Source: Erysipelotrichia bacterium (GTDB taxonomy: Bacteria; Bacillota_I; Bacilli_A; Erysipelotrichales; Erysipelotrichaceae). From it: 47,733 nucleotides of DNA. The notes under the pieces are model-generated. The model saw nothing but the letters and a program-made list of their open reading frames with translations, had not been told where the DNA came from and searched no databases. The DNA lies in NCBI GenBank assembly GCA_012800355.1, contig JAAZJL010000014.1, forward strand, positions 1 to 47,733, given 5' to 3'. Made by a program: the position numbers and the translations under genes. Below are positions 30,150-39,983 of the stretch, in pieces. Numbering within the stretch: the stretch's first letter is position 1; every line of letters begins with the position of its first letter.

Positions 30150-33100
30150 AAATTGTTAATCACCTCCAATACCTTCGCAATTCTACTCATGTAGTTCTTT
30201 TTCTTTTCGAAAACTAAAATGATTTGACCTTTTATATACCTTAATTTAATCTCGCTAGAGATTTTTGATATTTTTTCAAAAAATCTAACTCCATCAATGG
30301 TTGATGAATATTCTTGTGTCAGTACAATTCTATTTTCTTTTTCATATTCATCATAAGAAGATATTCTATCACTATTTAACATCAGTTCTAATTTTTTCTT
30401 TTCAAAAAGGTTGGTGATTGTTACTGGCAGTTTGCCGTAGTAGTCTCTTAATTCTTTTTCATAATTGATTAAATCTTTTTCTTTATTTATTATTGCTAGT
30501 TGTTGATAAATTTCAAGTTTTTCCATATCTTCGCTAACAAATTGACTTGGAATATAACCATCCACTTCACTAACAGTATTTCTTGATTCTTCAATTTCCT
30601 CTTCAATAATTCCTTTTTGTCTATTTATTGCTTTATTTAGCATTTCTAAATATAAACTCATTCCTATGGTGTTAATAAAACCAGCTTGTCTTTCACCTAA
30701 CAAATCCCCTGCTCCTCTAATGGTCAAATCTCTCATCGCAACTTTATATCCTGATCCTAATTCTGTGAATTCTTTAATAGCTTGAAGTCTTTTGGTCGCA
30801 GTTTCTGATAGTTGTTTGTTATCTCGATACATCAAATAAGCGTATGCTATCTTGTTACTTCGGCCAACTCTTCCTCTAATTTGATAAAGTTGAGCCAGTC
30901 CAAATCTATCTGCATCTTCAATAATAATAGTATTAACATTTGGTATATCAATTCCTGTTTCAATAATGGTAGTACAAATAAGAATGTTAAACTCTTTGTT
31001 TACAAAGCGATACATGACATCTTCTATTTCTTCTCTGTTCATTTTACCATGACCAACTGCTACAGTAGCATTTGGTACCATTGTTGATATTTTTCTTGCT
31101 ACATTATATATATTGCTGACATTGTTGTACAAGTAAAAAACTTGTCCACTTCTAGCTAGTTCTCTAGAAATAACTTCTCGTATTAAAGAATCATTTTTTT
31201 CAACCACATACGTTTGAATTGGCATTCTATCTTGTGGAGCTGTATCTAGTTGTGATAAGGACATAACACCAACTAGTGACATTTGTAGTGTCCTAGGAAT
31301 AGGGGTTGCACTTAGTGATAAAACATCAATGCTTTTTTTATATTCCTTTATTTTTTCTTTGGCTTGAACACCAAATCTTTGTTCTTCATCAATAATTAAA
31401 AGTCCTAAATCAGCAAACTTAACATCATTACTAATGATGCGATGAGTTCCAATTAAGATATCTATTTTACCTTCTTTTAATTCTTTAATAATTTGTTTTT
31501 GCCCAGAAGGGACAACATATCTATTTAACAGTTTAATCTTGACAGGAAAACCTCTAAATCTATCAACAAAAGTATTGTAATGCTGTAAAGATAAAATCGT
31601 TGTTGGGCATAGATATGCTACTTGTTTTAAATCTTTAACTGCTTTAAAAGCTGCAACCATCGCTACTTCTGTCTTACCAAAACCAACATCTCCACACAAT
31701 AATCTATCCATTGGTCTAGGTTGTTCCATATCATATTTAATTTCTGCAATTGCTTTTTCTTGATCTTCAGTTAGTTGATATGGGAAATTAGCTTCAAATT
31801 TTCTAATGTACTCATCATCCTTACTGAAAGCATGACCAATATTTTCTTCCCTAGCAGAATATAGTTCTACTAACCTTTCTGCAATATCATTTACCTCAGC
31901 TTGAATTTTCTGCTTATTTCTTTCCCAACTTTTACTGCCTAATTTACTTAATCTAACACCAACACCTTCAGCAGCTAAAAACTTTCTAACCAACTTAAAT
32001 TGTTCAAGTGGAACAAGTAATAAATCATCATCCTTATATCTTATTTGTAGATAATCTCGGTGTTTATTTTGAATTTCTTTAGTTACTATTCCTTCATATT
32101 TTCCAATGCCATGTTGATTATGAACAACGTAGTCTCCGATTTTTAAATCATTATATGACTCTAATACTACTGCTTCTTTAAACTTATTCTCGTATCTTCC
32201 TTTAACAATTTTTACACCAAATAATTCTTTAGCGGTTAAAACCATTATCTCTTCATAATTAAATCCTTCAAAAAGTTCTACATCAGTAAACTGTACGTAA
32301 TCATCTAGCTTTAACTTTTCATGATTAAAAGCACTTTCCAAAATTTCTCTTTGAGTTTTATTTATTGATAAGATAATTTTATTTCTTTTTGCTAATCTAA
32401 CTATTTCTTCGACTACTTTATCTAAAGGTAGCAAAGGAAAATAAGTCATCTTTACCTTTGACTTGATGCTATCAAGACTGGCAAAACTACTTTTGATATG
32501 ATAAGGTTTGTGTTTTTCAATAACTCGATCAAAATCATCAAAAACACTATAGTAATTTAATCCTAAATCATTGTTGTAAAGTTCGTTTATATATTCATAA
32601 TTTTCATTTAAAACTAAATCTAGATTAGCTCTTACATCAGCATCAGTCGAGATAATTACTTGTTTATTTTTTACATAATCAAGTAGTGAGGCGATATTTT
32701 CTTTAAAACATTGGTAACGATACAAATAGTGTTCGAAGATATTGTTTTTTAGATAGTTAATATCTCTTTCAATATTGTCTTTTAATGTCGCAAAGTTTCT
32801 TGCTTTTTTCTTGTCTTTTTCTAATTGTGTTTTTATTCTTTGCTCGAAAGTTGAAAAATCTTCATCGAAGATTAAAAGCGATGCTGGGACAATTTTACAG
32901 TTTTCAACTTGTTTTATTGTCCTTTGAGTTGAAATATCAAAATAGCGAATGGAATCTATTTCATCATCAAAGAATTCTATCCTTATTGGTTTTTCATCTT
33001 GAATTGAAAAAACATCAATTACTCCCCCTCTTAAAGAGAAGGTTAAGGGTTGATCTATTCTAGCTGTTTGTTTGTAACCACTTTTTATCAAATCATTTCT

Positions 33101-33541
33101 TAAACTATTCATGTTATATTTTTGGTTAATCGATAGATTTAATATTAGTTTTTCAAAACTTTCTTTTCTTGGCAAGTATCTAATAATTGCCATTGGATGA
33201 GTGATGATTATTTTTGGCTTTTCATCTAAGCACAAAGTCGTTAGTACTTCCATCTGATTGGCATACATACTAGGAGAAGCTGCTACAGCTTCTACTCTTA
33301 ACGATTCTTCCATAGTGAAAAGCAGCACATCATCCTTTAGTAGGGGGTATAACCGATAATAAAGTTGTTGTGCCGAGTACATATTGCCTTTTACGACAAT
33401 TTTAGTTTCTTTTTGTTGTTGAAAGCTAGCAGCTAAAACCAAAGTTTCTTCTGTTTCTGTTAACCCGTTTATCTTTTCAATATTTTTATTAAGGGCTAAC
33501 ACCGCTGGGTCTTTCTCTAACAATTGATAAAAATTAATCAT
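30146..33541 (-). CDS. mfd: Transcription-repair coupling factor Mfd
   Basis: A 1131-residue translocase that removes RNA polymerase stalled at DNA damage and recruits UvrA. Domains in order are the UvrB-like N-terminus, the polymerase-interacting CarD-like domain (IGDYVVHNQHGIGKYEGIV, about residues 480-500), helicase domains with Walker A GDVGFGKTE and DEEQRF, motif LSATPIPRTL, the QxxGRxGR-type motif YQIRGRVGRS, and the C-terminal D7 domain. The start overlaps the pth gene by eight bases, with AGGA close ahead. Length is normal for the family. Confidence 0.97.
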   Translation of the reverse strand: MINFYQLLEKDPAVLALNKNIEKINGLTETEETLVLAASFQQQKETKIVVKGNMYSAQQLYYRLYPLLKDDVLLFTMEESLRVEAVAASPSMYANQMEVLTTLCLDEKPKIIITHPMAIIRYLPRKESFEKLILNLSINQKYNMNSLRNDLIKSGYKQTARIDQPLTFSLRGGVIDVFSIQDEKPIRIEFFDDEIDSIRYFDISTQRTIKQVENCKIVPASLLIFDEDFSTFEQRIKTQLEKDKKKARNFATLKDNIERDINYLKNNIFEHYLYRYQCFKENIASLLDYVKNKQVIISTDADVRANLDLVLNENYEYINELYNNDLGLNYYSVFDDFDRVIEKHKPYHIKSSFASLDSIKSKVKMTYFPLLPLDKVVEEIVRLAKRNKIILSINKTQREILESAFNHEKLKLDDYVQFTDVELFEGFNYEEIMVLTAKELFGVKIVKGRYENKFKEAVVLESYNDLKIGDYVVHNQHGIGKYEGIVTKEIQNKHRDYLQIRYKDDDLLLVPLEQFKLVRKFLAAEGVGVRLSKLGSKSWERNKQKIQAEVNDIAERLVELYSAREENIGHAFSKDDEYIRKFEANFPYQLTEDQEKAIAEIKYDMEQPRPMDRLLCGDVGFGKTEVAMVAAFKAVKDLKQVAYLCPTTILSLQHYNTFVDRFRGFPVKIKLLNRYVVPSGQKQIIKELKEGKIDILIGTHRIISNDVKFADLGLLIIDEEQRFGVQAKEKIKEYKKSIDVLSLSATPIPRTLQMSLVGVMSLSQLDTAPQDRMPIQTYVVEKNDSLIREVISRELARSGQVFYLYNNVSNIYNVARKISTMVPNATVAVGHGKMNREEIEDVMYRFVNKEFNILICTTIIETGIDIPNVNTIIIEDADRFGLAQLYQIRGRVGRSNKIAYAYLMYRDNKQLSETATKRLQAIKEFTELGSGYKVAMRDLTIRGAGDLLGERQAGFINTIGMSLYLEMLNKAINRQKGIIEEEIEESRNTVSEVDGYIPSQFVSEDMEKLEIYQQLAIINKEKDLINYEKELRDYYGKLPVTITNLFEKKKLELMLNSDRISSYDEYEKENRIVLTQEYSSTIDGVRFFEKISKISSEIKLRYIKGQIILVFEKKKNYMSRIAKVLEVINNL

Positions 33542-34109
33542 CTGCTTCCTTTTTGTTATACATATTCATCACTTTATCAAAAGGCAAATTAATAAAATCA
33601 ATTGCTGCCAAAGCTGCTTTTTCTACTGCTAATTTAAAAGCGGGTAAGTTTTCTTTTTCAATTTTTCCTAATACATAATCAGATGTTAGAATCAAAGGGT
33701 TTTTTTCAATTCCAATTCTTATTCTAGGAAACTCCTGTGTTGTTATATTGGTAATAATACTTTTCATACCTTTATGACCACCAGATGAACCTTTTGATCT
33801 TAGTCTAATTTGACCATAACTTAAATCCAAATCATCATAAATTACTACTAAATCCTCTTGAGGATTAAGTTGATAATAATTAATTGCTTTTCTAACAGCT
33901 TCCCCAGAATTATTCATATAGGTTTGTGGTTTCATTAAAAGAACATGTTGACCTTTATATATTGTTTTTCCAATTATTGAATTAAATGCTTTTCGATTCA
34001 TTTCCACATTTAACTTATCAGCTAAAATATCCATAGCTAAAAACCCAGCATTGTGTCTGGTGTTTTTATATTCTCTTCCTGGATTTCCTAAACCTACAAT
34101 TAACTTCAT
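33534..34109 (-). CDS. pth: Peptidyl-tRNA hydrolase
   Basis: A 191-residue enzyme that frees tRNA from prematurely released peptidyl-tRNA. Family motifs are all present: GLGNPGREYKNTRHNAGF (catalytic His in the last part), MKPQTYMNNSGEAV, and YDDLDLSYG followed by GSSGGHKGMKSI. The start follows AAAGGTGAAAAA. The stop overlaps mfd. It belongs to the nadK-to-rqcP cluster. Confidence 0.97.
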   Translation of the reverse strand: MKLIVGLGNPGREYKNTRHNAGFLAMDILADKLNVEMNRKAFNSIIGKTIYKGQHVLLMKPQTYMNNSGEAVRKAINYYQLNPQEDLVVIYDDLDLSYGQIRLRSKGSSGGHKGMKSIITNITTQEFPRIRIGIEKNPLILTSDYVLGKIEKENLPAFKLAVEKAALAAIDFINLPFDKVMNMYNKKEADD

Positions 34110-34137
34110 TTTTTCACCTTTGGATTTTTATTTTACA

Positions 34138-34836
34138 CTATTTATCTTTTATGTCAATGATGTCATTTATTATATAATAGCCACACATTATTCCTGCTGT
34201 TGCTGGAACAAACATCATTGACCCCAAATTTTCTTTTTTCGCTTCACTCATTTCTAATGGTTTTTCTTCGGAAAAAACTACTGGAATATCCAAAGAAACA
34301 TCATTTTTTCTTGCTAATGACCTTAAAGTTTTAGCCATTGGATCATTCTCTGTTTTAGAAAGTTTTGTGATAAAAACCTTCTGTGGGTCCAGTTTTCTAG
34401 CCATTCCTAGACACGATATTAACTTGATGTTATTTCCCAGGCAATATTTCCATAAGTCAATTTTACTACTTATAGTATCAATAGCATCAACAACATAATC
34501 TACTTTTTCACTAAATATTTGCCCGATATTTTCTTTAGAAAAGAATAAATCGTAACTAATTATTTCTAACTTAGGATTGATACTTAAAAGTCTATCTTTC
34601 ATTATCTTTGTTTTTCTTTCCCCAATTGTTTTTTCGCTAGCTATTATTTGTCTATTTAGGTTTGAGATATCAACCTTATCATGGTCTATCAAAACTACTT
34701 TTTGTATTCCACTTCTTACCAGTGCTTCACAAGCATAGCCACCAACACCACCAAGACCGACAATCATTACCGTTTTACTTTGAATTAAGTCGAAGTTTTC
34801 TTTACCAATCATATTTATTGTCCTACTATTGTCCAC
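34138..34836 (-). CDS. tcdA: tRNA threonylcarbamoyladenosine dehydratase
   Basis: A 232-residue E1-like (ThiF/MoeB fold) enzyme that cyclises t6A37 of tRNA to ct6A in an ATP-dependent reaction. Visible are the nucleotide-binding VGLGGVGGYACEALVRSG, the IDHDKVDISNLNRQ segment, YVVDAIDTISSKIDLW and the C-terminal SMMFVPATAGIMCGYYI. The start is GTG with AAGGAG seven bases ahead and overlaps the miaA stop by 11 bases. It sits next to miaA, which modifies the same position 37 in other tRNAs. Confidence 0.9.
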   Translation of the reverse strand: MDNSRTINMIGKENFDLIQSKTVMIVGLGGVGGYACEALVRSGIQKVVLIDHDKVDISNLNRQIIASEKTIGERKTKIMKDRLLSINPKLEIISYDLFFSKENIGQIFSEKVDYVVDAIDTISSKIDLWKYCLGNNIKLISCLGMARKLDPQKVFITKLSKTENDPMAKTLRSLARKNDVSLDIPVVFSEEKPLEMSEAKKENLGSMMFVPATAGIMCGYYIINDIIDIKDK

Positions 34837-35731
34837 TTAAAAACTCCTTTACATCTTCAAATATCTTTTCTAAGTAATTCTCTTCTTCAATATCATACCA
34901 ATCAACCTTCATCTGATTATTGAACCAAGTGTATTGTCTTTTGGCAAATTGTCTAGTATGTGTTTTGATTTTTTCAATACACTTTTCTAAAGGTTCCTGA
35001 TTTAAATAATACGGTACCATTTCTTTATAACCTATAGCAGTAAAACCTTGGCTTTTTAATGGGTACTTACTAAATAATGTATTAATTTCCTCAATCAAGC
35101 CTTTTTCCATCATCTTATCAACTCTTAAATGGATTCTTTCTTTTAATCTTTCCCTATCCATCGTAAGACCAATTATTTTAGCATCATAAATCATAACACC
35201 TTCTTGTTTTTCTTCCTGGTCAGATTTTTTTATCCCACTTTCCACCATAACCAGAGCTCTAATCACTCTCTTTCTGTTATTTGGATGAATTGCTTTAGCT
35301 GATTTTTCGTCTAACTCTTTTAATCTCTGATGTAATTGTTCGTTGGTAAAATCTTTATATTTATGTTTGTCTATATTGTTGGAGATTTTTACAAACTCAT
35401 AATCATATAAAAGCGCTTTAATATATAATCCTGTTCCTCCAACTACAATAGGAATTTTCCCTTTTTGTTTAATTTCATTAATTTTTTCTCTAGCATCTTT
35501 TTGGAAAGTAGCCACATCATATCTATCGGTTAGCTCTTTATAATCTAATAGATGATGTACGATTCCTTGTTTTTCATCTTCAGTAATTTTTGCACTTCCA
35601 ATATTCAATCCTTTATAGACTTGAATGCTATCACCATTGATTACTTCACCATCAAAACGCTTTGCTAATTCAATTGATAGTGATGACTTGCCCACTGCTG
35701 TAGGCCCTACTATAACGATAACTTTAGGCAC
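34826..35731 (-). CDS. miaA: tRNA dimethylallyltransferase
   Basis: A 301-residue enzyme that puts the isopentenyl group on A37 of UNN-reading tRNAs. It has the P-loop GPTAVGKSSLS (residues 8-18), INGDSIQVYKGLNIGSAK, VGGTGLYIKALLYDY, and the C-terminal FTAIGYKEM and TRQFAKRQYTWF. The start is GTG inside the end of mutL (8-base overlap), as part of the mutS-mutL-miaA block seen in many Bacillota. Confidence 0.96.
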   Translation of the reverse strand: MPKVIVIVGPTAVGKSSLSIELAKRFDGEVINGDSIQVYKGLNIGSAKITEDEKQGIVHHLLDYKELTDRYDVATFQKDAREKINEIKQKGKIPIVVGGTGLYIKALLYDYEFVKISNNIDKHKYKDFTNEQLHQRLKELDEKSAKAIHPNNRKRVIRALVMVESGIKKSDQEEKQEGVMIYDAKIIGLTMDRERLKERIHLRVDKMMEKGLIEEINTLFSKYPLKSQGFTAIGYKEMVPYYLNQEPLEKCIEKIKTHTRQFAKRQYTWFNNQMKVDWYDIEEENYLEKIFEDVKEFLSGQ

Positions 35732-37442
35732 GTTTAAACTCCTTAATCAAATCTTTTTCACTTATGGCTATCATTGTTGGTCTACCGTGTGGACAGTTAA
35801 ATGGTTGATTACATTTTGAAAGTCTTTCTAAAAGTTTTTTACTTTCTTCCATTGATAAATATTGATTAAAACGAACAGAACTATGACAAGCTATTGAAGC
35901 AATTTTCTCTTTTCTAATATCAATTCTACTCATCTGTTTATCTTCAACTATTTCATTTATTAAATGCTGGATGAAATGGAGTTCATCAATTTGTTCAAAG
36001 AAATCTGGCACTTCGCGTGTAACAATTGAATTCATTGAAAATTGTTCAAATTTTAATTTTATACAATCTAATTGTTGGTTGATTAAATCTAGTTGGTTAA
36101 CGATTGCCGGGCTTACTTCAATTACTAAAGGTAGCAGCAAGTGCTGAGTTATAACACTCTTTTCCATTATCTGATTTTGTATTTCCTCGTACATGCATCT
36201 TTCTTGAGCGGCATGTTGGTCAATGATGTATAAATTTTCTTCATCATTAGCCAAGATGTATTTACCATGCAATTGGGCCAAATACTTAAATCTATATCTT
36301 TGTCCAGGTTCTATGTATTCTAATATTTCTTCTTGAACAATATTTAAGTTGGGTTGCACAAAAGACTTATAGGCTTCTTCTTTTGTTAATTCTGTTTCTC
36401 TTTGTTCACGGTCTTGCTTTGAACTAGATAAGTTTTTAAGTAATAAATCACTTGGAGTCATTTCCTTTTTTAAAACTTCTCTAATTCCATTGGTGATTAA
36501 TTTATACAGTTGTTTTTCCTTAGAAATTCTGATTTCCCATTTAGAAGGATGAACATTAACATCTACCAATTTATAATCAACAGCTATATTAACAATCGCA
36601 ATTGGAAATCTATCAGACATCATATAGCCCTTATATCCTTCGATAATTGCTTTTTGTATTTGATAACTTTTAATGATTCGTCCATTAATAAAACAATTGA
36701 TATATTGTTTAGTTGCTCTGGTTATTGCAGGATCAACTATGTATCCAGTTACCTTAAAATCATAATCTTCAAAATCAATAGCAATGCATTTTCTAGCTAC
36801 AGCAACCCCATAAATTGCCATGATTGCCTCTTGCAAAGACCCTGAACCGTTGGTCTGTATTTTTGCTTGTTCATCATTAGTTAATTCAAAAGATATTTCA
36901 GGATGAGATAAGGCCATTTTAGAAATTAAATCTAATATTAAATTTAATTCAACATTAGCGCTTTTTAAATGTTTTAAACGAGCAGGTGTTTTATAAAACA
37001 ATCCTTCTACCTTAATCGTTGTTCCTTCTGGCGCACCAAATGGTTTAGCTTCAATAATTTTCCCATATTCCACTCTTACTAAAGTTGAATCATTTCCATC
37101 ATTTGTTGTTAAAGAGACCTTACTTACCGAAGCTATTGAAGGCAAAGCTTCACCTCTAAAACCCATTGTGTTTATTTGCCACAAATCATTTACTTCTGAG
37201 ATTTTGCTTGTTGCATGACGACTAAAAGCAGCAGTGGCATCTTTTTTATCCATTCCACAACCGTCATCTGTTATCTCGATGTAATCTAGACCACCATTTA
37301 TCAAACGAATTTCTATTCTGGTAGCTTGAGCATCAATTGAATTTTCAACAAGTTCTTTTACTACTCCCATCGGTCTTTCAACGACTTCTCCTGCTGCAAT
37401 CATATTTGATAAAAGTTCGTCTAATATTCTGATTTTACTCAC
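35724..37442 (-). CDS. mutL: DNA mismatch repair protein MutL
   Basis: A 572-residue protein. The GHKL ATPase domain is intact (AAGEVVERPMGVVKELVENS, DDGCGM, GFRGEALPSI). The C-terminal endonuclease motif is present (DQHAAQERCMYEE) along with CPHGRP near the end, so this is a nicking MutL that would not need MutH, as in other Bacillota. The start is GTG overlapping the mutS stop as GTGA, with AAGG ahead. It acts with MutS bound at a mismatch. Confidence 0.97.
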   Translation of the reverse strand: MSKIRILDELLSNMIAAGEVVERPMGVVKELVENSIDAQATRIEIRLINGGLDYIEITDDGCGMDKKDATAAFSRHATSKISEVNDLWQINTMGFRGEALPSIASVSKVSLTTNDGNDSTLVRVEYGKIIEAKPFGAPEGTTIKVEGLFYKTPARLKHLKSANVELNLILDLISKMALSHPEISFELTNDEQAKIQTNGSGSLQEAIMAIYGVAVARKCIAIDFEDYDFKVTGYIVDPAITRATKQYINCFINGRIIKSYQIQKAIIEGYKGYMMSDRFPIAIVNIAVDYKLVDVNVHPSKWEIRISKEKQLYKLITNGIREVLKKEMTPSDLLLKNLSSSKQDREQRETELTKEEAYKSFVQPNLNIVQEEILEYIEPGQRYRFKYLAQLHGKYILANDEENLYIIDQHAAQERCMYEEIQNQIMEKSVITQHLLLPLVIEVSPAIVNQLDLINQQLDCIKLKFEQFSMNSIVTREVPDFFEQIDELHFIQHLINEIVEDKQMSRIDIRKEKIASIACHSSVRFNQYLSMEESKKLLERLSKCNQPFNCPHGRPTMIAISEKDLIKEFKRA

Positions 37443-39970
37443 TCTTTCTTACCTTCCGTTTTATTTTTCATCAGTGCTATTAACTGTAATGCTTCAATTG
37501 GCGTTATATTATTTGGATCAACCTTTTTTATAATGTCTTCTATTTCTTTTATATGACTAGGAATTTTTTCCATCACAATAATTTGAGATTGGTCATTTCT
37601 ATGCTTTTTACTCTGTTCAAAACCCTTTAATAATTCTTTTGATCTTTCTATTACACTTTCAGGAATTTTAGCCAAGGATGCTACATGAACTCCATAAGAG
37701 CGATCAGCTTTACCGTCTTTTACTTTGTACAAAAATGTAATCTGTTGATCTTCTTCATGAACTTCTACATTCTTATTTCTTACTCGTTCCATATTATTTT
37801 CTAAAGCTGTTAATTCATGGTAATGGGTGCTAAATAATGTTTTTGCTCCAATTGCTGCATCAATGTATTCCAACATTGCTTGAGCTAAAGCCATGCCATC
37901 ATAGGTAGAAGTACCCCTTCCAATTTCATCAAATACTATTAAAGAATCTTTTGTAGCATTTTGCAAGGCGTTATTTGCTTCTAACATTTCTACCATAAAG
38001 GTTGATTGCCCAGATAAAATATCGTCAGTTGAGCCAATTCTGGTAAATATTTGATCAAAAATGGGTAAAATAGCGCTTTTAGCTGGAACATAACATCCTA
38101 TTTGAGCCATTATTGCGATAAGTAAACATTGCCTCATATAAGTGCTTTTACCACCCATATTAGGTCCTGTGATAATTAATGTTGTAATATTATTGTCCAT
38201 ATAGATATCATTAGCAACATACTTCATGTCTTTAAATGAATCCAATATCGGATGTCTACCATTTTTAACATCCATGATGCCTTCGTTAGAAAACTGTGGT
38301 CTAACATAGCCGTGATTGCTACTTATTACTGCTAAAGCATAGTTAGCATCAGCAATTCCTAACGCTATGGCCAATTGTTGCATACTTGCTAATTTAGTTT
38401 TAATTTTTGCGATTAAATCAACAAACAATTCGTTTTCTAATTTAATCGCTTTCTCTTGAGCATGTAGAAGAATGTTTTCTTGTTCTTTCAATTCGTCGGT
38501 AATAAACCTTTCTCCAGTAGTTAGGGTCTGTTTTCTTTGATAGCCCCACTCTTCTTTTATTTGACTTAATGCTCCTTTTGATATTTCAATATAATAACCC
38601 ATAACTCTGTTATAGCCTATTTTTAAGGTTTTTATTCCTGTTTTTTCTTTTTCTTTTTGTTCTAATGTAGCCAGCCAATTTTGACCGTTTCTTTGAATCT
38701 CTCTATAGTGGTCTAACTCTGTATTATAACCATCCTTAAAAACTCCACCATCATTAACATACACTGGCACATCTTCATTTAAACTTCTGGATAACAAATC
38801 ATAGATACTCTCACATAAATCAAGATTATCATATTCTGGATATATTTTACTGTCTTTTAATATTGAATAGATATTTGGGGCTACTTCAAGTGATTTTTTA
38901 AGCCTAATACAGTCTTTTGGATTTGCTGAACCATAAGCCACTCTAGCTACAATTCTTTCCAAATCATATAACTCACTTAGGCTTTCTTTTAATTGTTCTC
39001 TTTTTAAAAAGTTGGTATTTAAATAATCAATAAAATCTAGACGTTGATTTAATAATTTTTCATTTCTTAAAGGTTTTGAAACCCATTTTTTCAAAGTTCT
39101 TGAACCTAAGGCACTTCTAGTCTTATCTAAAAAAGACCATAGAGTAATTGACTTGTTAGCTGTCCTTGATGGTTGTACTAATTCAAGGTTAGTTATTGTT
39201 GCATAATCCATTTTAAGAAAATCTTCTTCATTGGTTTCTTTAAATTTTCTTAAATGAGACATACTTCTTTTTTGAGTAATCTCTAAATAATTTATTAATT
39301 TACCAATTGCTTCTAGCAAATGAACATTTTCTATCTCTTCACATAAGTATTTATATTCATCTTTTATTGATGACTCATCGCATACTGAAACTGTAAAAAA
39401 ATAACTGTTGTCCAAGCTTTTGATAGCTTTACTATTAAAATTACTGTTAACTACCACTTCTTTAATATCGTTGCTTATCAATGTTTGAATTAATGTTGGC
39501 ACATCATGTTTTATTGAAGCTAACTTGGTTTCACCAGTCGTTGTTTCACAAATTGCTAAGGCATAGCCATAGCCATAATCCACAAGGCTTGCTAAAAAGA
39601 CGCTACTTTTTTCATCAAGTAACTCTTCCATAATTGTGCCTGGAGTAACAACTCTTACCACATCTCTTTTCACCAATCCTGTTGCTTGAGAAGGATCTTC
39701 TAATTGTTCAACTATAGCAACCTTATAACCTTTATTTATTAATCTTTGGATATATCCTGTAACAGCATGATAAGGCACACCACACATAGGCACCCTTTCT
39801 TCTGCTCCCGCATTTCTTCCAGTTAAAACTAAATCTAATTCATGAGATGCTATTTTTGCGTCTTCAAAAAACATTTCATAAAAGTCTCCTAAACGATAGA
39901 AGACTAGTGCATCACGATATTTTTCTTTGAGTTGCAAATAATGCGTCATCATTGGTGTGTATTGAGTCAT
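37439..39970 (-). CDS. mutS: DNA mismatch repair protein MutS
   Basis: An 843-residue mismatch sensor. The mismatch-reading Phe-x-Glu is in LGDFYEMFFEDA near the N-terminus. The ATPase domain has Walker A GPNMGGKST, VFDEIGRGTSTYDGM and the STHYHEL segment. Domain order and length are normal. The start has a good AAGGAG ribosome binding site, and it follows the PTS-like gene after 13 bases. It stops with TGA overlapping mutL. Confidence 0.98.
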   Translation of the reverse strand: MTQYTPMMTHYLQLKEKYRDALVFYRLGDFYEMFFEDAKIASHELDLVLTGRNAGAEERVPMCGVPYHAVTGYIQRLINKGYKVAIVEQLEDPSQATGLVKRDVVRVVTPGTIMEELLDEKSSVFLASLVDYGYGYALAICETTTGETKLASIKHDVPTLIQTLISNDIKEVVVNSNFNSKAIKSLDNSYFFTVSVCDESSIKDEYKYLCEEIENVHLLEAIGKLINYLEITQKRSMSHLRKFKETNEEDFLKMDYATITNLELVQPSRTANKSITLWSFLDKTRSALGSRTLKKWVSKPLRNEKLLNQRLDFIDYLNTNFLKREQLKESLSELYDLERIVARVAYGSANPKDCIRLKKSLEVAPNIYSILKDSKIYPEYDNLDLCESIYDLLSRSLNEDVPVYVNDGGVFKDGYNTELDHYREIQRNGQNWLATLEQKEKEKTGIKTLKIGYNRVMGYYIEISKGALSQIKEEWGYQRKQTLTTGERFITDELKEQENILLHAQEKAIKLENELFVDLIAKIKTKLASMQQLAIALGIADANYALAVISSNHGYVRPQFSNEGIMDVKNGRHPILDSFKDMKYVANDIYMDNNITTLIITGPNMGGKSTYMRQCLLIAIMAQIGCYVPAKSAILPIFDQIFTRIGSTDDILSGQSTFMVEMLEANNALQNATKDSLIVFDEIGRGTSTYDGMALAQAMLEYIDAAIGAKTLFSTHYHELTALENNMERVRNKNVEVHEEDQQITFLYKVKDGKADRSYGVHVASLAKIPESVIERSKELLKGFEQSKKHRNDQSQIIVMEKIPSHIKEIEDIIKKVDPNNITPIEALQLIALMKNKTEGKKE

Positions 39971-39983
39971 TATTCTTACTCCT

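Noticed and set aside
36510-36845. Open plus-strand frame of 111 codons
   Set aside because: It is antisense to the well-conserved mutL and has no RBS or recognisable protein pattern.
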